NCBI GenBank assembly: GCA_037383845.1
Contig: JARRON010000023.1
Location: 1 to 64,000, forward strand
Source: JARRON01 sp037383845
GTDB lineage: Bacteria > Pseudomonadota > Gammaproteobacteria > Steroidobacterales > XN24
DNA length: 64,000 nt
Direction of reading: 5' to 3'
Shown here: positions 8,498-18,387 of the stretch, in pieces
Layout: the number at the start of each line of letters is the position of its first letter
How positions within the stretch are numbered: position 1 is the first letter of the stretch
Made by a program: the position numbers and the translations under genes
The notes under the pieces: model-generated
Database searches by the model: none
The model's input: only the letters and a program-made list of their open reading frames with translations
What the model was told of the DNA's origin: nothing

Positions 8498-9012
8498 GCG
8501 AAGCGTCCCCCGGCGGCGATCCCGAGGCTGCGCCCCCTGCGCATGTGGGCGTGGCAGATGGCCACCGCGAGGGCGTCCGCCGCATCCGACGCCAGGGCGC
8601 CGCGAACGCCCAGCAGCCGCTTGACCATGTGTGACACCTGGGTTTTCTCCGCGCTTCCCGAGCCTGTCACCGTCTGCTTGACCTGTCGGGGAGCGTACTC
8701 GTGGACCGGCACCTGGAGACCGAAGGTACCGCAGATCGCAGCGGCCCGGGCCTGCCCGAGCTTCAGGGCGCTGTCCGCATTCCTGTGCATGAACACCCGC
8801 TCCACGCAGATTTCGCCGGGCGTATGCTCGGCCACAAGGGTGGCCATGCCGTCATGGATCACGCGCAGCCGGTCCGCAAGCTCCGCGCCGGCCCGGGTGC
8901 GGATGCAGCCGCTGGCCACATAGACGATCCTGGGGCCGGCCACCCGGATGACGCCGTAACCGGTCACCTGGGAGCCGGGGTCGATTCCCAGGATGGTGAC
9001 CTCCCCCGTCAT
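8494..9012 (-). CDS. ruvC: Crossover junction endodeoxyribonuclease RuvC
   Basis: RuvC is the dimeric endonuclease that resolves Holliday junctions with RuvAB. The 172-aa protein begins with the RNase H-like strand ILGIDPGSQVTGYG, which carries the first catalytic Asp. It also has the Glu in CVERVF and the C-terminal acidic residues in SDAADALAVAICHAH. Length is typical. It sits 17 nt after the YebC-family gene, the standard gammaproteobacterial order yebC-ruvC-ruvA-ruvB. Confidence 0.97.
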   Translation of the reverse strand: MTGEVTILGIDPGSQVTGYGVIRVAGPRIVYVASGCIRTRAGAELADRLRVIHDGMATLVAEHTPGEICVERVFMHRNADSALKLGQARAAAICGTFGLQVPVHEYAPRQVKQTVTGSGSAEKTQVSHMVKRLLGVRGALASDAADALAVAICHAHMRRGRSLGIAAGGRFA

Positions 9013-9029
9013 TCGGCAGGCGCCCGGCC

Positions 9030-9773
9030 TCAGGCCTGGGCGACCAGTTCCTCCGGAAGTTCCGCGTTGGTATAGACGTCCTGCACGTCATCCAGGTCGT
9101 CCAGCATTTCAAGCAACTTAAGCATGGTCTCCGCCTCCCCGCCTTCCACCGGCGCGCTGGTGGAGGGCCGCATGGTGACCTCCGCGCTCTCCGGCTCGAG
9201 CCCGGCGGCAAGCATCGCGTCCCGAACGTGCTCGAACTCCGTCGGGTCGGTAAGCACCTCGATGGTCCCGTCCTCGTCGGTCACGATGTCCTCGGCCCCG
9301 GCCTCCAGGGCGACACCCATGACCCGGTCCTCGCTGGTCCCGGCCGGGAACGTGATGACCCCCGAATGGTTGAAAAGATAGGCAACGCTTCCGTCCGCGC
9401 CCAGGTTGCCGCCGCACTTGGTGAAGGCATGGCGGACGTCGCTCACGGTTCGGTTACGGTTATCCGTCAGGCAGTCCACCATCACCGCCGCGCCGCCGGG
9501 CCCGTAGCCCTCGTAGCGAACCTCCTCGTAGGCCTCTCCGTCGCCGTCGCCAGCGCCGCGCTTAAGGGCGCGCTCGATGGTGTCCTTGGGCACGCTGGCG
9601 GCCTTGGCCTTGTCGACAGCCAGCCTGAGCCTCGGATTCATATCCGGGCTGGGATCTCCGGCCCGGGCCGCGCTGGTGATCTCGCGGATCAGCTTCGTGA
9701 AGATCTTGCCCCGCTTCTTGTCCTGGGCGCTCTTGCGGTGCTTGATGTTCGCCCACTTGCTGTGACCGGCCAT
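9030..9773 (-). CDS. yebC: YebC/PmpR-family protein (TACO1 family)
   Basis: Members of this family act as DNA-binding regulators or assist ribosomes on difficult peptide stretches; the role of this copy is not known from sequence. The 247-aa protein starts MAGHSKWANIKHRKS, the invariant family N-terminus, so ATG 9773 is chosen over a longer open frame that adds 82 residues of non-conserved sequence. The core block with YEGYGPGGAAVMVDCLTDN and NRTVSDVRHAF is intact. It is the first gene of the long minus-strand run and precedes ruvC. Confidence 0.96.
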   Translation of the reverse strand: MAGHSKWANIKHRKSAQDKKRGKIFTKLIREITSAARAGDPSPDMNPRLRLAVDKAKAASVPKDTIERALKRGAGDGDGEAYEEVRYEGYGPGGAAVMVDCLTDNRNRTVSDVRHAFTKCGGNLGADGSVAYLFNHSGVITFPAGTSEDRVMGVALEAGAEDIVTDEDGTIEVLTDPTEFEHVRDAMLAAGLEPESAEVTMRPSTSAPVEGGEAETMLKLLEMLDDLDDVQDVYTNAELPEELVAQA

Positions 9774-9886
9774 GGCTGCTCTCTGACCTCGCGCTGCCGG
9801 CGAAGGCGGCACGAAACGGTAAGTCGTACTCGGGAAGCGGGCTAGTTTACCCGCTGCCGCCGACGGCCGTCCATTTGGCCGCGCGC

Positions 9887-10447
9887 CTAGAACCGGAGCC
9901 TGAGACCCAGGTGGGCGCCGCTGTCGAAGGTCACGTCCGGCGTACCATCGAAGCCGGCTTCCATGCGCCGGAAACCCAGGTAGACCACGCCGTTTCTCAG
10001 GACGCTGTAGCCCGCCCATGCGCCGTATTCCAGGTAATCGTCCACGTCGCCGAAGGACAAAACGCCCGGCGCGTAGTGGACGTGGCCGCCAACCGAGAAG
10101 CGATCGAACTCGGGGAAGGTATATTCGGCGTAGCCGCCCAGGGCCAGGACGGTCCCGCTGTCCCTGGCCCGCGTGTCGGAATCGATATAGAACAGGCGGC
10201 CGCCGAGGCCGGCGTTGACCGGGCTTCGACCGCCGGACGCATCGCCGGTAAGGTGAACGCCGCCGCCGATGACGTCGCCGTTGTCCTGGTGATGGAAGTA
10301 GGAACCGTCGACGCGAAGGTTGTTCGAAAGATCCAGGTCCCCGATGACCCGGGCCGCGTCGCTGTTGACGTTAAGGTCGAGTCCGGCCGCCGTGACTGCC
10401 GGGCTGGCCGCGGCGAGGATGAGAAAAGCCAGGCAACGTCTGGACAT
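9887..10447 (-). CDS. YfaZ-like outer-membrane beta-barrel protein
   Basis: This is a predicted exported beta-barrel of 186 aa. A signal peptide of about 20 residues ends at VTAAG, and alternating hydrophobic and polar strands typical of small outer-membrane proteins end with a C-terminal phenylalanine (LGLRLRF), the usual BAM-recognition residue. The pattern fits the YfaZ family of unknown function. It is transcribed away from relA, with only about 50 nt between the two starts. There is no partner gene to suggest a substrate, and the YfaZ assignment is from overall pattern, not from a search. Confidence 0.75.
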   Translation of the reverse strand: MSRRCLAFLILAAASPAVTAAGLDLNVNSDAARVIGDLDLSNNLRVDGSYFHHQDNGDVIGGGVHLTGDASGGRSPVNAGLGGRLFYIDSDTRARDSGTVLALGGYAEYTFPEFDRFSVGGHVHYAPGVLSFGDVDDYLEYGAWAGYSVLRNGVVYLGFRRMEAGFDGTPDVTFDSGAHLGLRLRF

Positions 10448-10498
10448 GGAGATGCTCCGAAATTACTTGAAGAATGAATCGATAATGGCCGTATTGTA

Positions 10499-12664
10499 AT
10501 GGATTCTTCGGCAACAAAAACGGCCAGGCCGGACGCCGCCGCCGAACGCCTCGCTGACGCCAGGTCCCTGGCCCGGGAGCTCGCGGAGCGCGGGCATCTG
10601 GCGCCGGCCGACCGGGGCGAGGCCATCGCCGGCCTCCTCGGGGAGATCCGGGCCGAAGACGACATCCGGGCCGCGGCCCTACTGTACCCCCTCGTCGAGG
10701 CCGGGGCGATCACCCCCGAAGCGGTCGCCCGGCGTTTCGGAGACGCCCTCGCGCGATGCGTGGACGAGCTCTGCCGTCTCGGCGCATTCGGCCTGCCGAC
10801 CCACTGGACGCCGGACCGTCCCCTGCCCGCCCCCCAGGCGGAGACCCTGCGCAAGATGCTCCTGGCCATCGTCGCCGACGTGCGTCTTGTCCTGGTCCGC
10901 CTGGCCGATCAGCTTCACAGGCTCCAGCGGGCCCGCCGTGGCGACCCCGAGGTTGCCCAGCGGGTCGCCACGGAAACCCAGGAAATCTTCGCACCCCTGG
11001 CCAACCGGCTGGGCATCTGGCACTTCAAGTGGCGCATGGAGGACCTGGCCTTCCGGATCCTCGAGCCGGAAGCCTACGAGGACATCACCCGCTTCGTGAA
11101 GCAGACCCGGGAAAACCGGGAGGCCCGGATCAACCACGTCATCTCGATCCTCAGGCGGGAGATGGAAGCCGCCGGCGTAAACGGCGAAATCGAGGGCCGG
11201 CCGAAGCACATCTACAGCATCTGGCGGAAGATGCGCCGCAAGCATGTGGGCGTCGAGGAAATCTTCGACATCAGCGCCGTCCGGATCCTCGTGGACACCG
11301 TCCCGGAGTGTTACGCGGTGCTTGGCCAGGTGCACAGCCTGTGGCCCTACATACCCCGGGAGTTCGACGACTATATCGCCAACCCCAAGGGCAACTTTTA
11401 CCGGTCCCTCCACACGGCGGTGATCGGTCCCGACAACGAGCCACTGGAGGTGCAGATCCGAACCCGGGAGATGCACGAGCACGCGGAACTGGGCGTGGCA
11501 GCCCACTGGCGCTACAAGGAAGGCGGCCGCGGGGACCCGGCGTTCGAGCAGAAGATCCAGTGGCTGCGGCAGCTGCTGGCGCCCCCGGAGGACGAGGGAG
11601 ACGACGAGCCAGGGGACGGCGGTGGTGACCGGGATTTCCTGGACCGGGTCCGGGCCGAGATTTTCGAGGACCGGGTATACGCCTTCACCCCGGACGGGGA
11701 CGTGGTGGACCTCCCGGCCGGGGCGACGCCCCTGGACTTCGCCTATCACGTGCACACCGCCGTCGGTCATCACTGCCGGGGCGCACGGATTAACGGGCGG
11801 ATGGTGCCGCTGACCCACCGACTTTCCAACGGCGACAAGGTGGAGATCATCACGGCGAAGAACGCTTCGCCGAGCCGGGACTGGCTGCTTCCCCAGGCCG
11901 GCTACCTCGCCTCGCCCCGCAGCCGCGGCAAGGTTCGGTCCTGGTTCCGCAAGCTCGACCAGGAACAGAACCAGCGCTCGGGCAAGCAGGTGCTGGACAA
12001 GGAGCTGTCGAGGCTCGGCATACAGCCCAGCCTGGAAGGCCTCGCCGAAAGGTTCGGCCTGCCCGGCCCCGAGCAGCTCTGGCTCGCCCTGGGCGCCGGT
12101 GACATCACCCTGGCCGCGGTCATCTCCGCCGCCGAGAGGGAAACCGCCCCGCCGCCGCCGGAGGTGACGGAAGAGATCCAGGTGAAGCCCAGGGAACCCA
12201 GGGGCGACACTGGCGAGGCCGGTATCTCGGTGTCCGGCGTCGGCGACCTGCTGACCCAGTTCGCCCGATGCTGCCGTCCCCTGCCCCCGGAGCCAATCAG
12301 CGGCTACATCACCCTGGGCCGGGGCGTGTCCATCCACAAGGCGCGGTGCAAGAACCTCCTCCGGCTGCAGTCAGAGCATCCGGAACGGATCATTTCCGTG
12401 GACTGGGGCGGAAAGAAGGAGGCGACCTACCCCGTTGAAATACAGGTGGAGGCATGGGACCGGACCGGGCTCGTGGCCGACGTCAGCGCCGTGCTGGCCG
12501 ACGAGAAAGTGGACATCATGGCCATGACCACCCGCACCGATCGGGCCCGCCACGTGGCGACCATCGACCTGACCGTCGGGATACAGGGGCTGGAACAGCT
12601 CAGCCGGCTCCTCCACCGTGTGAATCGCCTGCCCAATGTCACGACGGTGAAGCGCCGGACCTGA
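10499..12664 (+). CDS. relA: GTP pyrophosphokinase RelA ((p)ppGpp synthetase)
   Basis: RelA is the ribosome-associated stringent-response enzyme making pppGpp/ppGpp from ATP and GTP/GDP. The 721-aa protein has a degenerate hydrolase domain: the His-Asp motif is replaced by YP at residues 63-64 (ALLYPL), as in RelA but not SpoT, so it should be synthetase-only. The synthetase domain spans about 230-345 (GRPKHIYSIWRKM, EFDDYIANPK, EVQIRT). It is followed by TGS (about 390-452), a Cys-containing region (CCRPLPPEP, near 600) and ACT (about 643-721). The ATG overlaps an AT-rich leader and no strong ribosome binding site is visible. Confidence 0.96.
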   Translation: MDSSATKTARPDAAAERLADARSLARELAERGHLAPADRGEAIAGLLGEIRAEDDIRAAALLYPLVEAGAITPEAVARRFGDALARCVDELCRLGAFGLPTHWTPDRPLPAPQAETLRKMLLAIVADVRLVLVRLADQLHRLQRARRGDPEVAQRVATETQEIFAPLANRLGIWHFKWRMEDLAFRILEPEAYEDITRFVKQTRENREARINHVISILRREMEAAGVNGEIEGRPKHIYSIWRKMRRKHVGVEEIFDISAVRILVDTVPECYAVLGQVHSLWPYIPREFDDYIANPKGNFYRSLHTAVIGPDNEPLEVQIRTREMHEHAELGVAAHWRYKEGGRGDPAFEQKIQWLRQLLAPPEDEGDDEPGDGGGDRDFLDRVRAEIFEDRVYAFTPDGDVVDLPAGATPLDFAYHVHTAVGHHCRGARINGRMVPLTHRLSNGDKVEIITAKNASPSRDWLLPQAGYLASPRSRGKVRSWFRKLDQEQNQRSGKQVLDKELSRLGIQPSLEGLAERFGLPGPEQLWLALGAGDITLAAVISAAERETAPPPPEVTEEIQVKPREPRGDTGEAGISVSGVGDLLTQFARCCRPLPPEPISGYITLGRGVSIHKARCKNLLRLQSEHPERIISVDWGGKKEATYPVEIQVEAWDRTGLVADVSAVLADEKVDIMAMTTRTDRARHVATIDLTVGIQGLEQLSRLLHRVNRLPNVTTVKRRT

Positions 12665-12683
12665 ACGGACCACGCTGATTTTT

Positions 12684-12708
12684 GCGTTTCAAGTCAGGAA
12701 CTTGACGC
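12684..12708. terminator. Possible hairpin between convergent relA and lpd
   Basis: GCGTTTCAAGT (12684-12694) can pair with ACTTGACGC (12700-12708) across a 5-nt loop if two T bases bulge out. It sits between the convergent relA and lpd genes, where a terminator is expected. Neither side has a proper U-tract after the stem; five T bases precede it on the plus strand. It may be a weak or Rho-aided terminator. Confidence 0.3.
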
Positions 12709-12746
12709 GGAAATATAAAGCATCGCCTTAAGCCTGTGACGACCGC

Positions 12747-14120
12747 TCAGCGGTTGATGCCGTGGATCGCCCGCTTGTCCGCCGCCAGGGCGGCCTCGTG
12801 GATTGCCTCGGCCAGGGTCGGGTGGGCGTGGACCGTGCGCTGGATGTCTTCCACGCTCGCCTGGAACTCCATCGCCACCACCAGCTCGCTGATCAGCTCC
12901 CCCGCCATGGGGCCGATGACGTGGGCGCCGATGATTGCGTCATCCCGCTTGTTGGCGATGATCTTTACCATGCCCACGGCCTAATCGATGCCGGCTTCCC
13001 TGGCCTGGGCTTCGGTCTTGCCTACCCAGGCGATCTCCGGAGCCGTGTAGATGACTGACGGGATCACCTCGTAGTTGACCTCCGCAATCTTGCCGGCGAT
13101 GAGATCGGCGACCATGACCCCCTCCTCCGTGGCCTTGTGTGCCAGCATGGGACCGCGGACCAGGTCACCGATGGCCCAGACGTTCTTCACGCCGGTGCGG
13201 CATTCCTCGTCCACCTTCACGAAGCCCTTCTCGTCCAGCTCCACGCCCGTACCGTCCGCCAGCAGGCCCTCTGAGTAGGGCCGCCGGCCCACGCAGACGA
13301 TGACCTTGTCGACGGTCAGCTCGTGGCTGCCGTCCTTGTCGTCGTAAGACAGGGTCACGCCTTTCTTCGACGTTTTCGCGCCCGAGACTTTCGCGCCCAG
13401 TCGGATGTCCAGGCCCTGTTTCTTGAACTGACGCTGGGCGTCCTTCGCAATCTGGGCGTCCGCCATCCACAGGAAGTCGTCCATGGCCTCCAGGATGGTG
13501 ACCTCGGAGCCGAGCCGCTTCCAGACGCTGCCCAGCTCGAGGCCGATGACCCCCGCGCCGATCACGCCCAGCTTGCCGGGCACGGAGTCGAACTCCAGGG
13601 CGCCCCAGGAATCGACGATGTTCTTGCCGTCGAACGGCACCGAGGGAATCTCGACGGGCGTCGACCCCGCGGCCAGGATGACGTGCCTGGCCGACAGGGT
13701 CCGGGTATTGCCTTCGGGGTCGGTGTATTCCACCTTGCCGTCGCCGAGAAACCTGCCGCGTCCCTGCAGCCCCTCGACCTTGTTGGCTTTGAAAAGAGCC
13801 ACGATGCCGCCGGTGAGTTGCTTGACGATGCTGCCTTTGCGCTTTTGCATCTGGTCCAGGTCCAGTTCCAGCTGACCGGTCCTGATGCCGTGGGCGCCGA
13901 ATTCTTCCTGGGCCCGGTGGTACAGCTCCGAGGACTCCAGCATCGCCTTGGACGGGATACACCCGGCGTTCAGGCAGGTACCCCCGAAAGCCCGGCTGCC
14001 GTCGTAGTTCTGCCAGTCATCGATGCAGGCGGCGGAAAGCCCGTTCTGCGCCGCGCGGATGGCTGCCGGGTAGCCGGCGGGCCCGCCGCCGATGACGATT
14101 ACGTCGAAGCTGTCGCTCAT
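12747..14120 (-). pseudogene. lpd: Dihydrolipoamide dehydrogenase (E3), interrupted by an in-frame TAG and a deletion of about 20 codons
   Basis: E3 is the flavoprotein that reoxidises dihydrolipoyl groups of the 2-oxoglutarate dehydrogenase complex; sucB and sucA are upstream on the same strand. The first part (379 codons from ATG 14120) has the FAD motif IGGGPAGYPAA, the redox pair in CLNAGCIPSK and the NAD-binding GAGVIGLELG. It stops at TAG (12981-12983) just after a segment ending AGID. The same frame resumes 3 nt later with GMVKII and runs to a normal C-terminus with HPTLAEAIHEAAL, the catalytic His-Glu region. The strand between these blocks, usually containing an FPF..NGRA motif (about 18-20 residues), is missing. 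Total length is about 457 codons against the usual 470-480. As written, the dimer interface is lost. Confidence 0.85.
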
Positions 14121-14154
14121 CTTCTCACCTGTGGGTCGTGAATTCGCTGCAGCG

Positions 14155-15420
14155 CTAGACCTGTATCAGCAGCCGCGCGGGGTCCTCGAGGCTCTCCTTG
14201 ATGCTCACGAGGAACTGGACGGCCTCCCGGCCGTCGATGATCCGGTGATCGTAGGTCAGGGCGATGTACATCATGGGGCGAACCCGGATCTCCCCGTCCA
14301 CCACCATGGGACGTTCCTGGATCTTGTGCATGCCCAGGATGGCGCTCTGGGGCGGATTGAGGATCGGCGTGGACATCAGTGACCCGAACACGCCCCCGTT
14401 GGTGATGGTGAAGGTCCCGCCGGTGAGGTCGTCGACGGTGATCTTGCCCTCCCGCGCCCGGGCGGCGAAGTCGCCGATGGACCGCTCGATGTCCGCGAAG
14501 CTCATGAGTTCCGCGTTGCGCAGGATGGGCACCAGCAGACCCCGGTCGGTGGATACCGCGATGCCGACGTCGTAGTAGTCGTGGTAGACGATGTCGGCGT
14601 CTTCCACCGAGGCATTGACCACCGGGAACTTCTTCAGGGCCTCGATGGCCGCCTTGACGAAGAAGCTCATAAAGCCCACCCGGACGCCGTGCTTCTTCTC
14701 GAACGGTTCGCGGTAGCGCTTGCGGATTTCCATGACGGCGCCCAGGTCCACCTCGTTGAAGGACGTGAGCATCGCGGCCGTACTCTGCGCCTCGACCATG
14801 CGTTCCGCGATGCGCGTGCGCATGCGGGTCATGGGCACGCGGCGTTCCTCCCGGCCGCCGGCGGTGGTCGCCGTGGGCACCTCCTCGATTTCCGCAGCTT
14901 CGCTGGCGGCGGCAGGCCCGGCAGCGGCCTTGTCGCCCTCCGCCTCCAGGTAGTCCATGACGTCGGCCTTGGTGATGCGGCCGTCCCGGCCGGACCCCCT
15001 GATCCGTGAAGGGTCCAGCTCATGCTCCTCCACCAGGCGGCGCACGGCGGGGCTGAGTTTCGATGCGCCCCGGCCGGCCGTTTCTTCCTCTGCCTCTTCG
15101 GTCGCCTTGGCAGCGGGCTCGCCGCCCGTGGCCTCGGCTTCCTCCCCGCCGGCCTTCTCCGCCGCACCGGCCTCCTCGGCTGCGCCTTCCTCCAGCAGGG
15201 CCAGGATATCGCCGGTGGTTACCGTGGCGCCGTCCTCGGCCTTGATCTCGGCCAGCACGCCGTCCGCCGGGGCGGGCACTTCCAGTACGACCTTGTCGGT
15301 CTCAAGGTCAACGAGATTCTCGTCCCGGCTCACCCGGTCCCCGGGTGACTTGTGCCAAGACACGAGGGTTGCGTCCGCCACCGATTCCGGCAGCTGGGGC
15401 ACCTTGACTTCGATGGTCAT
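14155..15420 (-). CDS. sucB: 2-oxoglutarate dehydrogenase E2, dihydrolipoyl succinyltransferase
   Basis: This is the E2 core of the 2-oxoglutarate dehydrogenase complex, transferring succinyl groups to CoA in the TCA cycle. The 421-aa protein has an N-terminal lipoyl domain with the lipoylated Lys in DLETDKVVLEV, then an Ala/Glu-rich linker. A peripheral-subunit-binding domain (LSPAVRRLVEEHELD, near 135) and a catalytic domain ending in DHRIIDGREAVQFL with the active-site His and Asp follow. The start ATG overlaps the sucA stop by 4 nt (15417-15420), so the two are coupled. The longer open frame upstream is only antisense-like sequence within sucA. Confidence 0.96.
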   Translation of the reverse strand: MTIEVKVPQLPESVADATLVSWHKSPGDRVSRDENLVDLETDKVVLEVPAPADGVLAEIKAEDGATVTTGDILALLEEGAAEEAGAAEKAGGEEAEATGGEPAAKATEEAEEETAGRGASKLSPAVRRLVEEHELDPSRIRGSGRDGRITKADVMDYLEAEGDKAAAGPAAASEAAEIEEVPTATTAGGREERRVPMTRMRTRIAERMVEAQSTAAMLTSFNEVDLGAVMEIRKRYREPFEKKHGVRVGFMSFFVKAAIEALKKFPVVNASVEDADIVYHDYYDVGIAVSTDRGLLVPILRNAELMSFADIERSIGDFAARAREGKITVDDLTGGTFTITNGGVFGSLMSTPILNPPQSAILGMHKIQERPMVVDGEIRVRPMMYIALTYDHRIIDGREAVQFLVSIKESLEDPARLLIQV

Positions 15421-18269
15421 GCTTTCTTCCTGGTCCTTTTCGGTCGGGATTGCTGGCGAACGCCGGCCTCGCCGGCCAGGGCGGCTTGCACCAGAGCTTC
15501 CTGCTGCTGGACGTGCAGCTGATAGTAGCCCGCCGCCGGCGCGGCGGCGCCCTTCCGGCCGGCGTAGAAGAGCCGGTGATCGGGCCCGAGGGGCTCCTGC
15601 AGCCGGTGACGAATCTGGTACCAGGCGCCCTGATTCTGGGGCTCTTCCTGGCACCACACGATCTCGCGGGCGTTGGCGTATTCGTGGATCAGCTCAGCGT
15701 AGCGACGCACGGGGAAGGGATAGAGCTGCTCGATGCGGATGACGGCCACATCCCGGAGCTCCTGGGCTCGCCGGGCTTCGATGAGGTCGTAAAAGACCTT
15801 GCCGCTGCAGAACACCACGCGGCGCACGTCCTTCCGCTGGATGTTGTCGATTTCCGGAATGATCCGGTGGAACCGGCCCTTGTGCAGATCTTCCAGGGGC
15901 GAGACAGAAAGCTTGTGGCGCAGCAGGCTCTTCGGTGTGAGAACGATCAGCGGCTTGCGGAAGTTCCGCAGCATCTGCCGCCGCAGCAGATGGAACATCT
16001 GGGCCGGCGTGGACGGGACGCAAACGGACATGTTGTTCTCGGCGCACAGCTGCAGGAAGCGCTCCAGCCGCGCTGAGGAATGCTCCGGGCCCTGCCCCTC
16101 GTAACCGTGGGGCAAGAACAGCGTCAGTCCGCAGTAGCGGCCCCACTTGGACTCCCCTGAGCTGATGAACTGGTCGATGACTACCTGGGCGCCGTTGGCG
16201 AAATCGCCGAACTGCCCTTCCCAGATGACCAGCGTGTCCGGGTCCGTGGTGCTGTAGCCGTACTCGAAGCCCATCACGGCTTCTTCGGACAGAAGGGAGT
16301 CGATGACGACGAAGGGCCGCTGGTCGGGCGCGACGTTCTGCAGAGGAACGTAGTCGTCGCCACCGCCCTGGTCGTGGAGCACCGCATGCCGGTGGAAGAA
16401 AGTGCCGCGCCCGCTGTCCTGGCCCGTCAGCCGGACCGCGTAGCCTTCCGTGAGCAGGCTGGCGTAGGCCATGGTCTCGGCGAAACCCCAGTCCATGGCC
16501 AGGTCGCCGCTGGCCATGCGGCGACGGTCCTTCATGATCCTCTCCACCCGGGGATGAAGCTGCACCTCGTCGGGCACATGGGTGATCGCCGCGACCAGCT
16601 CCCCCACTCGCTCACGCTTCAGCCGGGTCCGGATGACCCTCCCGAAGTCCACTTCGGCAAAACGAGTCCAGTCGACGGTGAACTTGTTGCCGAGCATGCC
16701 CAGCACGTTGTCTGACGCGATCCGGCCCTCGTCGAGGCCCTGGCGGTATTCATCCACCATGGCCTTGACGTCGTCCTCGGACAGCAGGCCCGCCTCCACG
16801 AGCTGCTCGCCATAGAGCCGCCGCGCCGTGGGGTGGCTGCGTATCACCTGGTACATCTCCGGCTGGGTGGCAGCCGGCTCATCGGCCTCGTTGTGGCCGT
16901 GGCGGCGATAACAGACCAGGTCGATCACCACGTCCTTCCGGAAGCGCATCCGGTATTCCATCGCCAGGCGGCCGGCCTGGATCACCGCGTCCGGGTCGTC
17001 CGCGTTCACGTGGAAGATGGGCGCCTCCACCATCTTGGCCACGTCACTGCAGTAGGGCGTGGAGCGGGCATCCCGCGGATCACTGGTGGTGAACCCCACC
17101 TGGTTGTTGCAGATGATGTGCACGGTCCCGCCGGTAGCGAAGCCGTTGGTCTGGGACATCTGCAGGGTCTCCATGACCACGCCCTGGCCGGCGAATGCCG
17201 CATCCCCGTGGATGAGCACAGGCAGCGCGCTTGCCCCTGCGCCGTCGCCCCGGCGGTCCTGGCGCGCCCGGACCGACCCCTCCACCACCGGGTTGACGAT
17301 CTCGAGGTGGGAGGGATTGAAGGCCAGAGCCACGTGGATGTTCCCGCCGGGTGTGCGGATGTCCGACGAAAAACCCAGGTGGTATTTCACGTCGCCGGAA
17401 CGGCTCTTGACCCTGGCGTCGTAGGTGCCCTCGAACTCGGAGAAAAGCTCCGTGGGCGACTTGCCCAGGACGTTGACGAGGACGTTCAGACGGCCGCGGT
17501 GAGCCATGCCGATGACCACTTCTTCCACGCCGCCGGCCCCGCCCTGCTGAATCACGTCCTCGAGCAGCGGAATCAGACTTTCGCCGCCTTCCAGGGAGAA
17601 TCGCTTCTGCCCGACGTAGCGGGTGTGCAGGTATCGCTCGATGCCCTCGGCGGCGGTCAGGCTCTTCAGGACCGTGACCCGCTCATCCGCGGCGAGCTCG
17701 GCGCCGGAGGCCACGGACTCGAAACGCTGCAGCAGCCACAGCCGCTCGTTGGTGTCGGTGATGTGGGCGAACTCCGCCGCCAGGGTGCCCGTGTAGAACC
17801 GCTCCAGGTGGGCGCGGATCTCCCGGAAGGACATCCGCGGCCGGCCGCCGAAGCCACCGGTGGCGAAGTTCGTGTCCTCGTCGCCGCGTCCCAGGCCGTA
17901 GAAGGCCGGGTCCAGGTCCGGCGGCGGGTCCGGCTTGTACAGCCCCAGGGGATCCAGCCGGGCCAGTCGGTGTCCGCGGGTGCGATAGGCCTGGATGAGC
18001 TTCAGCACCGCCGCCTGTTTCTCAAGAAGGCCCGCCGGGACCGCCGATCCGGCGGCGGTGCGGCGCTGGGCCCCGGCTGCCAGTGCCCGCTCCAGGGGCC
18101 CGCGGGGGGTTTCGGAAGCCCCGTCGGCAATCGAGTCGAAGTACCGCTTCAGGGCCTCGTCCACAGAGGACGGGTCCTGGAGATACTGCTCGTACAGTCC
18201 CTCCACGTAGGGCGCGTTGCCCCCGAACAGCGGGGTCGTCGTATACCGTTCCTTAAGGGACTTGCTCAT
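15417..18269 (-). CDS. sucA: 2-oxoglutarate dehydrogenase E1 component
   Basis: This thiamine-diphosphate enzyme decarboxylates 2-oxoglutarate and passes the succinyl group to SucB. The 950-aa protein has the usual length. The N-terminus contains YVEGLYEQYLQDPSSVD, a segment that tethers E1 to the E2 core in relatives. The thiamine-binding region has GMAHRGRLNVLVNVLGK and HGDAAFAGQGVV, and the transketolase-like Pyr domain and C-terminal domain follow. AAGAGG precedes the ATG. It is the first gene of sucA-sucB-lpd and is divergent from the GT9 gene. Confidence 0.97.
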   Translation of the reverse strand: MSKSLKERYTTTPLFGGNAPYVEGLYEQYLQDPSSVDEALKRYFDSIADGASETPRGPLERALAAGAQRRTAAGSAVPAGLLEKQAAVLKLIQAYRTRGHRLARLDPLGLYKPDPPPDLDPAFYGLGRGDEDTNFATGGFGGRPRMSFREIRAHLERFYTGTLAAEFAHITDTNERLWLLQRFESVASGAELAADERVTVLKSLTAAEGIERYLHTRYVGQKRFSLEGGESLIPLLEDVIQQGGAGGVEEVVIGMAHRGRLNVLVNVLGKSPTELFSEFEGTYDARVKSRSGDVKYHLGFSSDIRTPGGNIHVALAFNPSHLEIVNPVVEGSVRARQDRRGDGAGASALPVLIHGDAAFAGQGVVMETLQMSQTNGFATGGTVHIICNNQVGFTTSDPRDARSTPYCSDVAKMVEAPIFHVNADDPDAVIQAGRLAMEYRMRFRKDVVIDLVCYRRHGHNEADEPAATQPEMYQVIRSHPTARRLYGEQLVEAGLLSEDDVKAMVDEYRQGLDEGRIASDNVLGMLGNKFTVDWTRFAEVDFGRVIRTRLKRERVGELVAAITHVPDEVQLHPRVERIMKDRRRMASGDLAMDWGFAETMAYASLLTEGYAVRLTGQDSGRGTFFHRHAVLHDQGGGDDYVPLQNVAPDQRPFVVIDSLLSEEAVMGFEYGYSTTDPDTLVIWEGQFGDFANGAQVVIDQFISSGESKWGRYCGLTLFLPHGYEGQGPEHSSARLERFLQLCAENNMSVCVPSTPAQMFHLLRRQMLRNFRKPLIVLTPKSLLRHKLSVSPLEDLHKGRFHRIIPEIDNIQRKDVRRVVFCSGKVFYDLIEARRAQELRDVAVIRIEQLYPFPVRRYAELIHEYANAREIVWCQEEPQNQGAWYQIRHRLQEPLGPDHRLFYAGRKGAAAPAAGYYQLHVQQQEALVQAALAGEAGVRQQSRPKRTRKKA

Positions 18270-18387
18270 GGCCTCTTGGCGGGGTCGAGCGGAAGTTTCC
18301 GCTGGAAGTTCACCATTTTAGTGCATGCGCTGCCGGGTTGGAACGCGGGCACGCCCGCTTCCGCCCTTGTTGCACCGCCCCGTTTTC

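Noticed and set aside
12981..12983. TAG in lpd read as pyrrolysine or programmed readthrough
   Set aside because: Lpd does not use pyrrolysine, no pyl genes are seen, and about 20 conserved residues are also missing. A lesion is simpler.
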